Part shown: in pieces, positions 16,179 to 22,855 of the stretch
Layout: each line of letters starts with the position of its first letter
Numbering within the stretch: position 1 is the first letter of the stretch
From: a virus
Length of the DNA: 36,656 nucleotides
Virus record (IMG/VR): IMGVR_UViG_3300043419_000216
Location: 1-36,656 of that record
Direction: 5' to 3' (one strand)
Notes under the pieces: model-generated
The model's database searches: none
Told to the model about the DNA's origin: nothing
Seen by the model: the letters and a program-made list of their open reading frames with translations, nothing else
Position numbers and translations under genes: made by a program

Positions 16179-18467
16179 ATGTCTGCTCTGTCCGTCACCC
16201 ATCCGTTTCCGATCTTCACTGACTCGGACGGTACTCCCCTCGATAATGGCTACATCTGGATCGGTCAGGCCAACCTCGACCCTCAGGGCAATCCGATCAA
16301 TGTGTACTGGGATGCAGCACTGACCCAGATCGCAGGCCAGCCGATCCGCACGATGAACGGCTACCCGGTTCGCAATGGATCGCCCACGACCCTGTACGTT
16401 AACGCCGACGACTACAGCATCCGGGTGCAGAACAAGAACGCCGCGACGTTGTATAACGCTGCGTCTGCCGCTCAGGATCTTGGCAACATCTCGTCTGCGC
16501 TGATCACGTTTGTACAGGCAGGTACTGGTGCTGTCAGTAGGTCAGTGCAGAGCAAACTGCGCGACACGGTGTCGGTCAAGGACTTCGGGGCGGTTGGCGA
16601 TGGGGTGACCGATGACACGGCGGCGATTCAGGCGGCTGTGACGTATGGGCTTGCCAATAACGTTGCTGTGTATTGGCCCAAGGGCACTTACCTGTGTGGT
16701 GCGCTCACCGCCTACAGCGGCGGCGATTTGATCTGGTACGGTAACGGTGATGCCGAGATCAAGCGCACTGGCACCGACATCACGCTGATCTCGCCAACCG
16801 GCGATGTGAGTTGCAGCGGCCTGAAGTTCACCGATTACATGATCGGGTTCAACTTCACTGGCATTGCGGCGGACAAGATTATCTCGTTCAAAGACTGCAA
16901 CATTGAAAACTGCGGCACGACTGCGACTGGTGCAGGCCGCGTTGACTTCCAAGGGTTCATCACCAACAAAAACGCTACGTCGAACAAGATTGCCCGACTT
17001 GAGGTGCTGAACTGCAACTTTGTTGGAGATGACTTCTGCATCAGTTGGCAGGGCAAACTCTCCAGCGCCTTGGTGAGCGGGAACTCATTCACGACTGTGC
17101 GACGTATGGCAGTGCTGATCGGTTTGCAGGCAGCAGGGCGCACGTCGAAGGATTGCGAGAACATTGTCATCACAGACAACGTATTCCGCGACATCGTTTC
17201 CAACGATGCGGCGGAGTATGAGATTCACGCCGTGCTGATTTACGGCTACCGAGTTGTGGTGTCCAACAACACTGTCGATACCTGCGCTGACATTAATGCC
17301 TCAACGCACGACAGTGAAGCGATCTATCTGAAAGCGGTGCTGGCAACTGTTGAAGGCAACATCGTGCAGGACGGCGGTCGCGGCGACGGGATGATCACCG
17401 TCAAGGGGGATGCGTTTGCCAATGAGCCAGATGATGTACCAGACGCAAATAGGGCAAAGTATGTCATTGTGTCTGGCAACGTTCTAAACATTAGCGACGA
17501 TTTTGTCGCAACTTACAACACACCGGCTTCTGCAATTTATGCTGCTGGTTCTAGGGTTGACGTTAAGGACAACACCATCTCAGGAACCCGTGACCGAGGG
17601 ATAAATCACACCTCGTCCGGTGAAATTTCCGGCAATGCAATCAACGCGGTGTCAGGGTACGGGGTTCTCCATGTAGCAGGATCTTCTACCACGACGGCTG
17701 ACAGTTCGTTCATCCGCATCCTTAACAACATCGTAGAATTTTCAGGGCTGATGTCATCTGGGATTCAGACGCGAATTGACTCGGCAACGGCGACGACGTT
17801 CCCGGCTGTGCAGATTGACGGGAACATTGTCCGTATGGGCGCAGCGTCTTCGCTTGGCGGTGAATCAGCGCTTATCAGCGTCAAGCCACAGCGTATTGCT
17901 GTTGGGAATAACACTTACACGCTCGTTCAGTGCAACAACAATCAGTTGTTTGGACTCGGGAGCGGCGTATTTCCAGAGGGCGTTCTGCTGGTGACCAATG
18001 TCGGCACTGGAAATAATGGCCTTGTTACGACGCTCCATTGCATTGGAAACAGCGGGAACAATTTCAACAACGCAGTCCGGCTTGACGCTACTGCGGGCGA
18101 TGTTGCGTATATGCACGTTGCTGACTGCACATTTCAAAGTGTCAACAACCTTGCGTTTTCAAACCCCAGCTTGGCTACCACTGCCAAAATTCGCAACATT
18201 CGCGGCAACCGCGTACTGACGAACAGTGGCACGGCGACGATAACTGCGGCTGTTACTGAGGTTACTGTGACGATGGGTATTCAGAGCACGATGCGACCCA
18301 CATCACTTAGCCTGATCAGCGTGCGCCCAACCAACAACCTTGGCACTGCAACCAAGTGGTGGATCGACACGCTGTCTGGTGACACATTCAAGATCAAGGT
18401 GGACGCGGTTCCTGGCGCAACGACGGCAACCTTCGCGTGGGAAGCGAAGAATGAGTATTACTACTGA
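16179..18467 (+). CDS. Tailspike 2 (paralogue of tailspike 1 in the head-binding domain)
   Basis: A 762-residue protein with GGGAAC before the ATG. Residues 1-150 closely follow tailspike 1: MSALSV, PFPIF, GYIWIGQAN, YWDAALT, QAGTGAVSRS and DTVSVKDFGAVGDGVTDDTA (129-148). After that the proteins diverge. The body has many short turns with Asn ladders (VVVSNNTVDT, VVSGNVLNI, VDVKDNTISG, GEISGNAINA), the mark of a right-handed parallel beta-helix. The C-terminus (about 690-762) is a compact beta domain ending in EAKNEYYY. A depolymerase or receptor-binding role is inferred. Only one of the two C-terminal types carries the fibre-end module seen in tailspike 1. Confidence 0.88.
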   Translation: MSALSVTHPFPIFTDSDGTPLDNGYIWIGQANLDPQGNPINVYWDAALTQIAGQPIRTMNGYPVRNGSPTTLYVNADDYSIRVQNKNAATLYNAASAAQDLGNISSALITFVQAGTGAVSRSVQSKLRDTVSVKDFGAVGDGVTDDTAAIQAAVTYGLANNVAVYWPKGTYLCGALTAYSGGDLIWYGNGDAEIKRTGTDITLISPTGDVSCSGLKFTDYMIGFNFTGIAADKIISFKDCNIENCGTTATGAGRVDFQGFITNKNATSNKIARLEVLNCNFVGDDFCISWQGKLSSALVSGNSFTTVRRMAVLIGLQAAGRTSKDCENIVITDNVFRDIVSNDAAEYEIHAVLIYGYRVVVSNNTVDTCADINASTHDSEAIYLKAVLATVEGNIVQDGGRGDGMITVKGDAFANEPDDVPDANRAKYVIVSGNVLNISDDFVATYNTPASAIYAAGSRVDVKDNTISGTRDRGINHTSSGEISGNAINAVSGYGVLHVAGSSTTTADSSFIRILNNIVEFSGLMSSGIQTRIDSATATTFPAVQIDGNIVRMGAASSLGGESALISVKPQRIAVGNNTYTLVQCNNNQLFGLGSGVFPEGVLLVTNVGTGNNGLVTTLHCIGNSGNNFNNAVRLDATAGDVAYMHVADCTFQSVNNLAFSNPSLATTAKIRNIRGNRVLTNSGTATITAAVTEVTVTMGIQSTMRPTSLSLISVRPTNNLGTATKWWIDTLSGDTFKIKVDAVPGATTATFAWEAKNEYYY

Positions 18468-18631
18468 CATGACCCCCGCCCAACGTCATCCGCTGGTTCC
18501 TGCAAATTATTAGACCATGACCGACTTCCTCTACAAACTTCGCGGCTCCCTGTAACCCACCTCCCTCGTGTCCGTGAGCGGGCACCTTGCGGTTAGCATC
18601 CCTTAGACGCCCTTTTGCTGGCGCTACTGCT
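18468..18631. other. Convergent intergenic region between late and early operons
   Basis: This 164-base stretch separates the end of the rightward late block from the end of the leftward early block. It holds the holin-like remnant and a hairpin at 18568-18585 (GTGTCCG and CGGGCAC around TGAG, seven pairs with one G-U). No T-run follows the hairpin on either strand, so an intrinsic terminator is not clear. A 14-codon frame starting at 18470 is probably not a gene. Some two-way termination is expected here from the layout. Confidence 0.5.
18517..18555 (+). pseudogene. Possible 12-codon remnant of a duplicated holin gene start
   Basis: Fifty bases after tailspike 2 the sequence reads MTDFLYKLRGSL and stop. 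The holin-like gene after tailspike 1 begins MTTMLNKLKGSLY. Eight of the first 12 residues and 27 of 39 bases match, including GGCTCCCT; TAC is TAA here. Both sit just after a tailspike, so this may be the scar of a tandem duplication carrying the spike and the start of its neighbour. The match is short and could be chance or convergence. Confidence 0.45.
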
Positions 18632-18976
18632 TCATTCGTGTTTTTCTGACTCAATGATGATCTGCCGCTTCGCATCTTCTGCGCCTTTAGCCACAAAGCA
18701 TGTATAGCCGCTTGAATTTAGATAAGCCATCCAGTCTTTCTGCTCTGGGCTGACAGATCCGCCTTTGATGCGCTTCATCTCGATCCAAAGCCCCCAGGCA
18801 GGGATGAACAGGTCTGGCACGCCTGCTGATACGCCTTCGGCCTTTAAGCGTCCTGCGGTGGCTTTGCTTCTGGCTCCGCCATTAGGGGTGGCCAAAATCC
18901 TGACATTAGGCCAGCACTGACGGAACCAGCGCACCACTTCACATTGTTCTTCGTGTTCAAGTGGAATGCGATCCAT
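18632..18976 (-). CDS. VRR-NUC domain nuclease
   Basis: A 114-residue protein, last gene of the leftward operon. The ATG at 18976 overlaps the previous stop (TGATG). The VRR-NUC fold is shown by EEQCEVVRWFRQCWPN, then ATPNGGARSKATAG, GVPDLFIP (D55), WIEMKR (E66, K68) and SPEQKDWM (Q79), which give the PD-D/E-x-K metal site. Stand-alone VRR-NUC proteins of phages act on DNA branches such as Holliday junctions. Here it could resolve recombination intermediates before packaging. All expected catalytic residues are present. Confidence 0.92.
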   Translation of the reverse strand: MDRIPLEHEEQCEVVRWFRQCWPNVRILATPNGGARSKATAGRLKAEGVSAGVPDLFIPAWGLWIEMKRIKGGSVSPEQKDWMAYLNSSGYTCFVAKGAEDAKRQIIIESEKHE

Positions 18977-19284
18977 CAAGATTCCTTGATGAACACGCCA
19001 TCAGACCGCAGCGTGCCCTTGCGATCCTTTATCTGGTCATAGGCAACAGCCAGGCACCCAACCAAGTTAACCCCTGCCAAGCGTGCTGCAATGATCAGGG
19101 TCACCAGGATGTCGCCAAATGCATCAATCGTCTCGGTCAGGTCTTCCCGGTACAGGGCAGAGATCAACTCACCAAGCTCCTCATGCGTCTTAATGCTTTG
19201 TGCGAGCGCGGTGCTGTTCGGGATGATCTGGCGTGCGCGTGCCCAATCGAGCACTTGGGCCTCGAGTTCACTGAAGGTGTTCAA
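18976..19284 (-). CDS. MazG-like nucleotide pyrophosphohydrolase
   Basis: A 102-residue all-helical protein. The start is TTG at 19284, chosen because AAAGGAGAG lies just upstream and the TTG overlaps the previous TGA. The metal site EExxE is at residues 35-39 (HEELGELISA) and ExxD at 51-54 (ETIDAFGD), with a further Asp at 58. MazG-type enzymes hydrolyse NTPs, or in some phages lower host (p)ppGpp. It overlaps the VRR-NUC gene downstream. Whether it cleans nucleotide pools or affects host stress signalling cannot be told from sequence. Confidence 0.85.
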   Translation of the reverse strand: MNTFSELEAQVLDWARARQIIPNSTALAQSIKTHEELGELISALYREDLTETIDAFGDILVTLIIAARLAGVNLVGCLAVAYDQIKDRKGTLRSDGVFIKES

Positions 19285-19451
19285 TTGCTCTCCTTTCTTT
19301 TCTTGGTCAGGTTTGATGCAAAGGTTTTAATCATGGGATGATCATCTTGGTGCGCGTATAGCTCCAGGCGCTTGATGCCAGAGCTTGCCCTGCGTTGTCG
19401 CATTGCTGCCACCCTGGAGGTAGTTGTCTTGGGTTTTGGTGTGGTGGTCAA
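19281..19451 (-). CDS. Small basic phage protein, 56 residues (possible RHH-like)
   Basis: A TTG start at 19451 is preceded by GAGGT at good spacing. After a Thr/Lys-rich head comes RVAAMRQRRASSGIKRLELY then AHQDDHPMIKTFASNLTKKR. This pattern recurs in small phage proteins: a basic RMRxRR-x-x-G-KRLELY segment followed by a helix, which recalls a ribbon-helix-helix DNA-binding unit. The stop overlaps the MazG start (TTGA). No partner or function can be assigned, but coupling and ribosome site make it a real gene. Confidence 0.75.
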   Translation of the reverse strand: MTTTPKPKTTTSRVAAMRQRRASSGIKRLELYAHQDDHPMIKTFASNLTKKRKESN

Positions 19452-19460
19452 GACTACCTC

Positions 19461-19586
19461 TTATTTGCACTTAGCAGCCTGCAGCCTGGCCAGCAGGCGT
19501 GCCTTGCGGAATGTGCGCCGGATGTCGGTCTTATAGCTCGGCACATACTTGAATCGCGGATCAAGGATTGATCGGGTCGGTGTCAT
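19461..19586 (-). CDS. Small basic protein, 41 residues
   Basis: ATG at 19586 lies just after the stop of the 53-residue membrane protein gene. The sequence begins MTPTRSILDPRFKYVPSYKT and continues with an Arg/Lys-rich helix (DIRRTFRKARLLARLQAAK). Small phage proteins opening with ILDPRFKYVP are familiar to me from other phage early regions, which supports a real gene. The basic helix could bind nucleic acid. Function is unknown. Confidence 0.72.
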   Translation of the reverse strand: MTPTRSILDPRFKYVPSYKTDIRRTFRKARLLARLQAAKCK

Positions 19587-19589
19587 GGT

Positions 19590-19751
19590 TCAGTCCAGAA
19601 TGGTGAGTAAAACGATCAGAACAGCAGCCAGCAGACCAAGCAGCAGGAAGGTGTGAGATATCGGCGGCACAGATGGTGGCGGGTCACGGTAGGGGCAGGT
19701 TCTGCCTTGCTGGCAATCCCCATGGCAGCAGATGTCGGGCGGTCTCACCAT
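19590..19751 (-). CDS. Cys-rich single-span membrane protein, 53 residues
   Basis: The ATG at 19751 overlaps the stop of the 26-residue gene (ATGGTGA). The N-terminal part holds CCHGDCQQGRTCPYRDPPP, a motif common in small phage membrane proteins, and the C-terminal part is one hydrophobic span (TFLLLGLLAAVLIVLLTIL) ending in Asp. A longer frame exists upstream but runs through neighbouring genes. The Cys cluster could bind metal or form disulfides. It is the second of two adjacent tiny membrane proteins; role unknown. Confidence 0.78.
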   Translation of the reverse strand: MVRPPDICCHGDCQQGRTCPYRDPPPSVPPISHTFLLLGLLAAVLIVLLTILD

Positions 19752-19825
19752 GGCAGAAACGGCCAGCCTGCCAGCAGGGCACCGAGCACGACACCGCAAG
19801 TAATGCAAGCGATCCAGTCTTTCAT
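19745..19825 (-). CDS. Tiny membrane peptide, 26 residues
   Basis: The sequence MKDWIACITCGVVLGALLAG followed by WPFLPW and a TGA is one hydrophobic span with a short charged head. GAGGT lies six bases before the ATG at 19825, overlapping the stop of the gene before. Its own stop overlaps the next ATG. The strong ribosome site and coupling support translation despite the small size. Function unknown; such peptides may act on host membrane enzymes. Confidence 0.68.
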   Translation of the reverse strand: MKDWIACITCGVVLGALLAGWPFLPW

Positions 19826-19833
19826 GATTTACC

Positions 19834-20037
19834 TCAAAATGGCGCAGGCTCAAAGTCCTGCTCGGTTGCTGGTGGAGGCGTGTAACGCTTGAGCCTGGCC
19901 ACCGGGACACGGACATTCTGCGGAAAGGGCCAGCCATCTGGACTGGCAAAGCGAACGATGGCGATCGGGCCATCAATCCCGACCACCACACCGGGTGGCG
20001 TGTAGTCGGGGTGCTGGACTTGGGTGCCGGGTTTCAT
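19834..20037 (-). CDS. Small beta-rich protein, 67 residues
   Basis: ATG at 20037 is two bases after the previous stop, so translation is probably by re-initiation; the upstream in-frame TTG at 20052 has no better support. The protein opens MKPGTQVQHPDYTPPGVVVG, then GPIAIVRFASPDGWPFPQNV and VPVARLKRYTPP, which reads like a small SH3-like or KOW-like barrel (PGT-V-HP...GVVVGI...A-VRF). The C-terminus is acidic and Pro-rich. No function is assigned. Confidence 0.72.
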   Translation of the reverse strand: MKPGTQVQHPDYTPPGVVVGIDGPIAIVRFASPDGWPFPQNVRVPVARLKRYTPPPATEQDFEPAPF

Positions 20038-20039
20038 GG

Positions 20040-20321
20040 TTAGGCGGGGCAACTAGCCATCCACCAGCGGGCAACGGTGACGGCCTGTGCGCGATCTTCT
20101 GTGAGATGAACGCGACGACCGTCAATGTGAACTTCGAAGTCGGTGTAATCATCACACCACGACTCGATGATGCTCACGCGATAACCACCACCGCTGGTCA
20201 TACGACCGATGACACGATGTCCCATATCGGGGCCGCTATTAGAGTCGCCACGGTCAAAACCATCCCAGCGGCTGTTGTCGGGCTGGCTTGCGAGGTGCTC
20301 TTCGTACTGGTTGCTGAACAT
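20040..20321 (-). CDS. Protein of unknown function, 93 residues
   Basis: ATG at 20321 with GGAG eight bases upstream. The protein opens MFSNQYEEHLASQPDNSRWD and then has a predicted alternating beta region (YRVSIIESWCDDYTDFEVHI, RRVHLTEDRAQAVTVARWW). It is acidic, soluble and short. It begins a sub-block after a 94-base gap from the helicase gene, so it may have its own promoter or depend on readthrough. I do not recognise the family. Confidence 0.7.
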   Translation of the reverse strand: MFSNQYEEHLASQPDNSRWDGFDRGDSNSGPDMGHRVIGRMTSGGGYRVSIIESWCDDYTDFEVHIDGRRVHLTEDRAQAVTVARWWMASCPA

Positions 20322-20415
20322 TTTTTTACTCCAGGTTGGTGCTGCGTTGTCGATGGATGAATCTTACACGGTTTCCGGTAACGAAACAAGAGGAGCGTGA
20401 CATTTTTGCAAACAA

Positions 20416-22014
20416 TCACCACTGCCTACGCACAACCCGATGGAACTTGCCATCGCGCTTGAATTCAATTTGATGCGGTGGTGATGCGTTGCTCATGCTT
20501 GAGGCCAAGTACTCCAAGCCATGATCTTCATCCATTGTTGTTTGATAGTTCAGGGTTGCGCCTGCGTGTCTGGCCATTGCCATCAACTGTTCCATCGCCC
20601 GTTGGCCAGCATAGCCCTGATGAAATACCGGCAGGTACTCAGTGATCGGCTTGTCGGACAAGCTGCCATAGTAGGTGCAGGACAGCATTTGCTTTCCTGA
20701 TGCTTTGCTGATGTGCTTGCGCCAGTTCCAACTGCTCACATCCATGTTCTGACCTTCCAGACCCATGATGTCGTCTTGGCGCAGTTCAAGTTTCTTGCGC
20801 TCTGGCTCAGGAAACGCATGGCCGCAAGCAGGGCACTCAGACACCGCAATAGCGCACAACTCACCGCAGGAATCGCATAACTTGACTGGAACCTCTCCAG
20901 TGCCTTCTCCGGCTTTCTTGGGCGGCTGTACCGCAGTAATCGGCCCATGCGTAGCCACCACACCGGCAAAGTCCAGCACTAGGCAATGATCAGTGTGGCT
21001 CTTGACCCGCATGCCACGGCCTGCCATCTGGACGTACAAGCCTGGCGACATCGTGGGCCTGAGCATTGCGATCATGTCAATGTCAGGGTAGTCAAAGCCT
21101 GTCGTCAGTACGTTTGCGTTCGTTAATGCTCTCAGCCTTCCTGCCTTGAAGTCATCGAGCAGTCGCTCGCGTTCTTTTTTTGGAGTTTCTCCCGTTACAC
21201 AAGCGGCAGGAACGTTGTACATGTTCAACAAAAACGCAATGTTCTCCGCATGCTTGACGCCTGCACAGAAAAAAAGCCATGCTTTTCTTTCCTCAGCAAG
21301 CTGAATGACCTCGCGCACAACCTTCTGATTGTTGTCATCCGTATCGACTGCGGCTTGCAGTTCTGATTCGATGAACTCTCCGCCTCGCTTATGCACGCCA
21401 GAAGTGTCCAGCTTGGCCTTGGTGATTTTGCTGCGGAGCGTGGCCAGAAACCCCTTGTAGATCAGTTCTTCAATGCTGACCGGCTCGATCAGGTCGTCGA
21501 ATAGCGCAGGTTTGTCAGTGATCAAACCATGGCCCAAGCGGTAAGGCGTGGCTGTAAGCCCCACAACCCGCAACGATGGATTGATTGTTTTTAGTTCTGA
21601 CAACAGTTGCCGATAGCCGCCTTCCTGCTTGTGCGAAACGGTATGAGCTTCGTCGATAATGCAGATGTCAACGTGGCCAAGCAGATCGGCCTTGGTTCGC
21701 ACTGACTGAATTCCAGCGAATGTGATCGGCTCGCCAAGTTGGCGTTTGCCAACGCTTGCCGAGTAGATTCCCATTGGAGCGCCAGGCCAGTGCAGGCGCA
21801 TCTTCTCGGCGTTCTGCTCAATCAATTCCTTCTGATGGGTGAGCATCAGGATGCGAGTCTCTGGCCAGTTTTGCAGCGCGTCCTTGCACAGCGCCGCAAT
21901 GATGTGGCTCTTGCCAGACCCGGTTGGCAGCACCAGGCAGGGATTGCCTGCGTGACCTGCCTCAAACCACTGATAAAGTTGGTCAATGGCTCTTTGTTGA
22001 TAATCTCTAAGCAT
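20416..22014 (-). CDS. SF2 DEAH-box helicase with C-terminal zinc ribbon
   Basis: A 532-residue protein. The helicase motifs are: Q-motif region RDYQQRAID at the start, Walker A LPTGSGKS (29-36), DEAH (121-124), motif III LTATP (153-157), motif V TTGFDYP (304-310) and motif VI QMAGRGMR (329-336). A CX2C...CX2C zinc ribbon follows (C380, C383, C394, C397), and then a further C-terminal domain (about 420-532) with EYLPVFHQGYAGQRAM. It resembles phage SF2 helicases related to RecG/XPB-like enzymes and could remodel forks or open DNA. ATG at 22014 has an in-frame stop three codons upstream and no clear ribosome site, and follows a hairpin. Confidence 0.9.
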   Translation of the reverse strand: MLRDYQQRAIDQLYQWFEAGHAGNPCLVLPTGSGKSHIIAALCKDALQNWPETRILMLTHQKELIEQNAEKMRLHWPGAPMGIYSASVGKRQLGEPITFAGIQSVRTKADLLGHVDICIIDEAHTVSHKQEGGYRQLLSELKTINPSLRVVGLTATPYRLGHGLITDKPALFDDLIEPVSIEELIYKGFLATLRSKITKAKLDTSGVHKRGGEFIESELQAAVDTDDNNQKVVREVIQLAEERKAWLFFCAGVKHAENIAFLLNMYNVPAACVTGETPKKERERLLDDFKAGRLRALTNANVLTTGFDYPDIDMIAMLRPTMSPGLYVQMAGRGMRVKSHTDHCLVLDFAGVVATHGPITAVQPPKKAGEGTGEVPVKLCDSCGELCAIAVSECPACGHAFPEPERKKLELRQDDIMGLEGQNMDVSSWNWRKHISKASGKQMLSCTYYGSLSDKPITEYLPVFHQGYAGQRAMEQLMAMARHAGATLNYQTTMDEDHGLEYLASSMSNASPPHQIEFKRDGKFHRVVRRQW

Positions 22015-22032
22015 TTGATTTCAGTTGTTAGT

Positions 22033-22054
22033 GCCGGGGATAACGCGCCCCGGC
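22033..22054 (-). promoter_or_regulatory. Leader hairpin upstream of the helicase gene
   Basis: GCCGGGG and CCCCGGC form a perfect seven-base stem around an eight-base loop, 18 bases upstream of the helicase ATG on the minus strand. The helicase start has no good Shine-Dalgarno sequence. The hairpin could control entry of ribosomes or act as a processing site. No T-run follows, so intrinsic termination is unlikely. Confidence 0.55.
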
Positions 22055-22060
22055 CCGCGA

Positions 22061-22129
22061 TCAGATCACGACAACAGGAGAGCTAGGCGTCGCTCTGACT
22101 GCCTCCGTTAATGCACGGTGGGCTTGCAT
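22061..22129 (-). CDS. Possible 22-residue peptide
   Basis: The ATG at 22129 overlaps the stop of the winged-helix gene (TGATG), and a TGA follows after 22 codons (MQAHRALTEAVRATPSSPVV and VI). It fills part of the 114-base gap before the helicase. There is no independent ribosome site, but coupling by overlap is the normal mode in this operon. It could equally be non-coding leader for the helicase. Confidence 0.3.
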   Translation of the reverse strand: MQAHRALTEAVRATPSSPVVVI

Positions 22130-22665
22130 CAGAACCAAGCTGCTGCCGGATCACGGCGGGGGACAACGACCGTCTTTCGAACAATCGACAAAGGCTTTGC
22201 TTCAACAATCACTGCATCGGGCCTGCCGTCCGACAGATCGTAGAGCGGCATTGCAGCGCCGCGAGAGCGGGGGATATACGAGCAGATCCTAACCAACCGC
22301 GCCGCGCTCAACTTGGCGATGCAGTCAATCACGGTTGTCTTTCCAAGTGCAGTTGCAAGCGAGATCTGAGCGCGGGTCTTTGGCCCTCTTTTGAGCGCAT
22401 CCAGAACAAGTTGCCGTCCAGATAACTTCGCAGGCTTTTGTGCAGGCTTGGGCACGGTGACGCCGGCGACGATGGCCCATCGGCGTGCGCTGCTGTCATA
22501 GCCTCTTTGCCGACTGACCACTCTAATCATCTTCTTGCCGTGCAGTTCTCGCAGTGCTGCCTTAACACTCGTCTCGCCGTGGAACAACGCCTTGCTCAGT
22601 TCCTTCGCGGTCATTTGCTTTCCCATAGCAAGGTGCCGAAGAACTCTTTCAACGCAAGTTGCCAT
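22129..22665 (-). CDS. Winged-helix (possibly two-domain) DNA-binding protein
   Basis: The start is the second of two adjacent ATGs (22665), six bases after GGAG; a longer frame exists upstream but overlaps the previous gene. The 178-residue protein has two segments with winged-helix features: residues about 1-60 (VERVLRHLAMGKQMTAKELS then KAALRELHGKKMIRVVS) and about 85-135 (VLDALKRGPKTRAQISLATA then VIDCIAKLSAARLVRICSYI). It may regulate early genes or assist replication. Its first 17 bases overlap the end of the previous gene. No exact family is named. Confidence 0.72.
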   Translation of the reverse strand: MATCVERVLRHLAMGKQMTAKELSKALFHGETSVKAALRELHGKKMIRVVSRQRGYDSSARRWAIVAGVTVPKPAQKPAKLSGRQLVLDALKRGPKTRAQISLATALGKTTVIDCIAKLSAARLVRICSYIPRSRGAAMPLYDLSDGRPDAVIVEAKPLSIVRKTVVVPRRDPAAAWF

Positions 22666-22855
22666 CATCTCTCCTTGGTTTTTTGGGCAGCGGCGACCAT
22701 GCCACGAAGTTTGAATCATCAACCCAGTCACCAATGACGGCCACACCACCGGATGTGAGAATCAAAAGCTTTGACCCGCGAGGCGGGGCCTCGGTGGCCG
22801 GATCACGCCAGTAGACCTGCCCAGATGCGGCAGGCATGTTCTTATTCTCACTCAC
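22649..22855 (-). CDS. DUF551-like small protein, 68 residues
   Basis: A GTG start at 22855 overlaps the preceding stop (GTGA). Residues 15-60 follow the DUF551 pattern as I know it: YWRDPATEAPPRGSKLLIL, a beta hairpin with VAVIGDWVDDSNFVAWSPLP and KKP. This short domain recurs in phage and prophage early genes and has no known function. The end overlaps the winged-helix gene start by 17 bases, where the same DNA also provides that gene's ribosome site. Confidence 0.75.
   Translation of the reverse strand: MSENKNMPAASGQVYWRDPATEAPPRGSKLLILTSGGVAVIGDWVDDSNFVAWSPLPKKPRRDDGNLR

Noticed and set aside
6648-18467. Diversity-generating retroelement acting on tail or fibre genes
   Set aside because: No reverse transcriptase gene, template repeat or matching variable repeat was seen on either strand.
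18470-18514. 14-codon frame directly after tailspike 2
   Set aside because: Very short, no ribosome site beyond chance, and no similarity to a known peptide.
18568-18585. Two-way intrinsic terminator between the operons
   Set aside because: The stem is short with one wobble pair and no T-run follows on either strand, so I list it only as a hairpin.
19590-19991. 133-codon minus-strand frame covering three small genes
   Set aside because: Only its last 53 codons have a coding character and a coupled ATG; the upstream part runs through the 67- and 26-residue genes in another frame.
20322-20415. A 25-codon frame between helicase and the 93-residue gene
   Set aside because: It starts at an ATG without ribosome site or overlap and shows no recognisable feature; the gap is more likely leader sequence.
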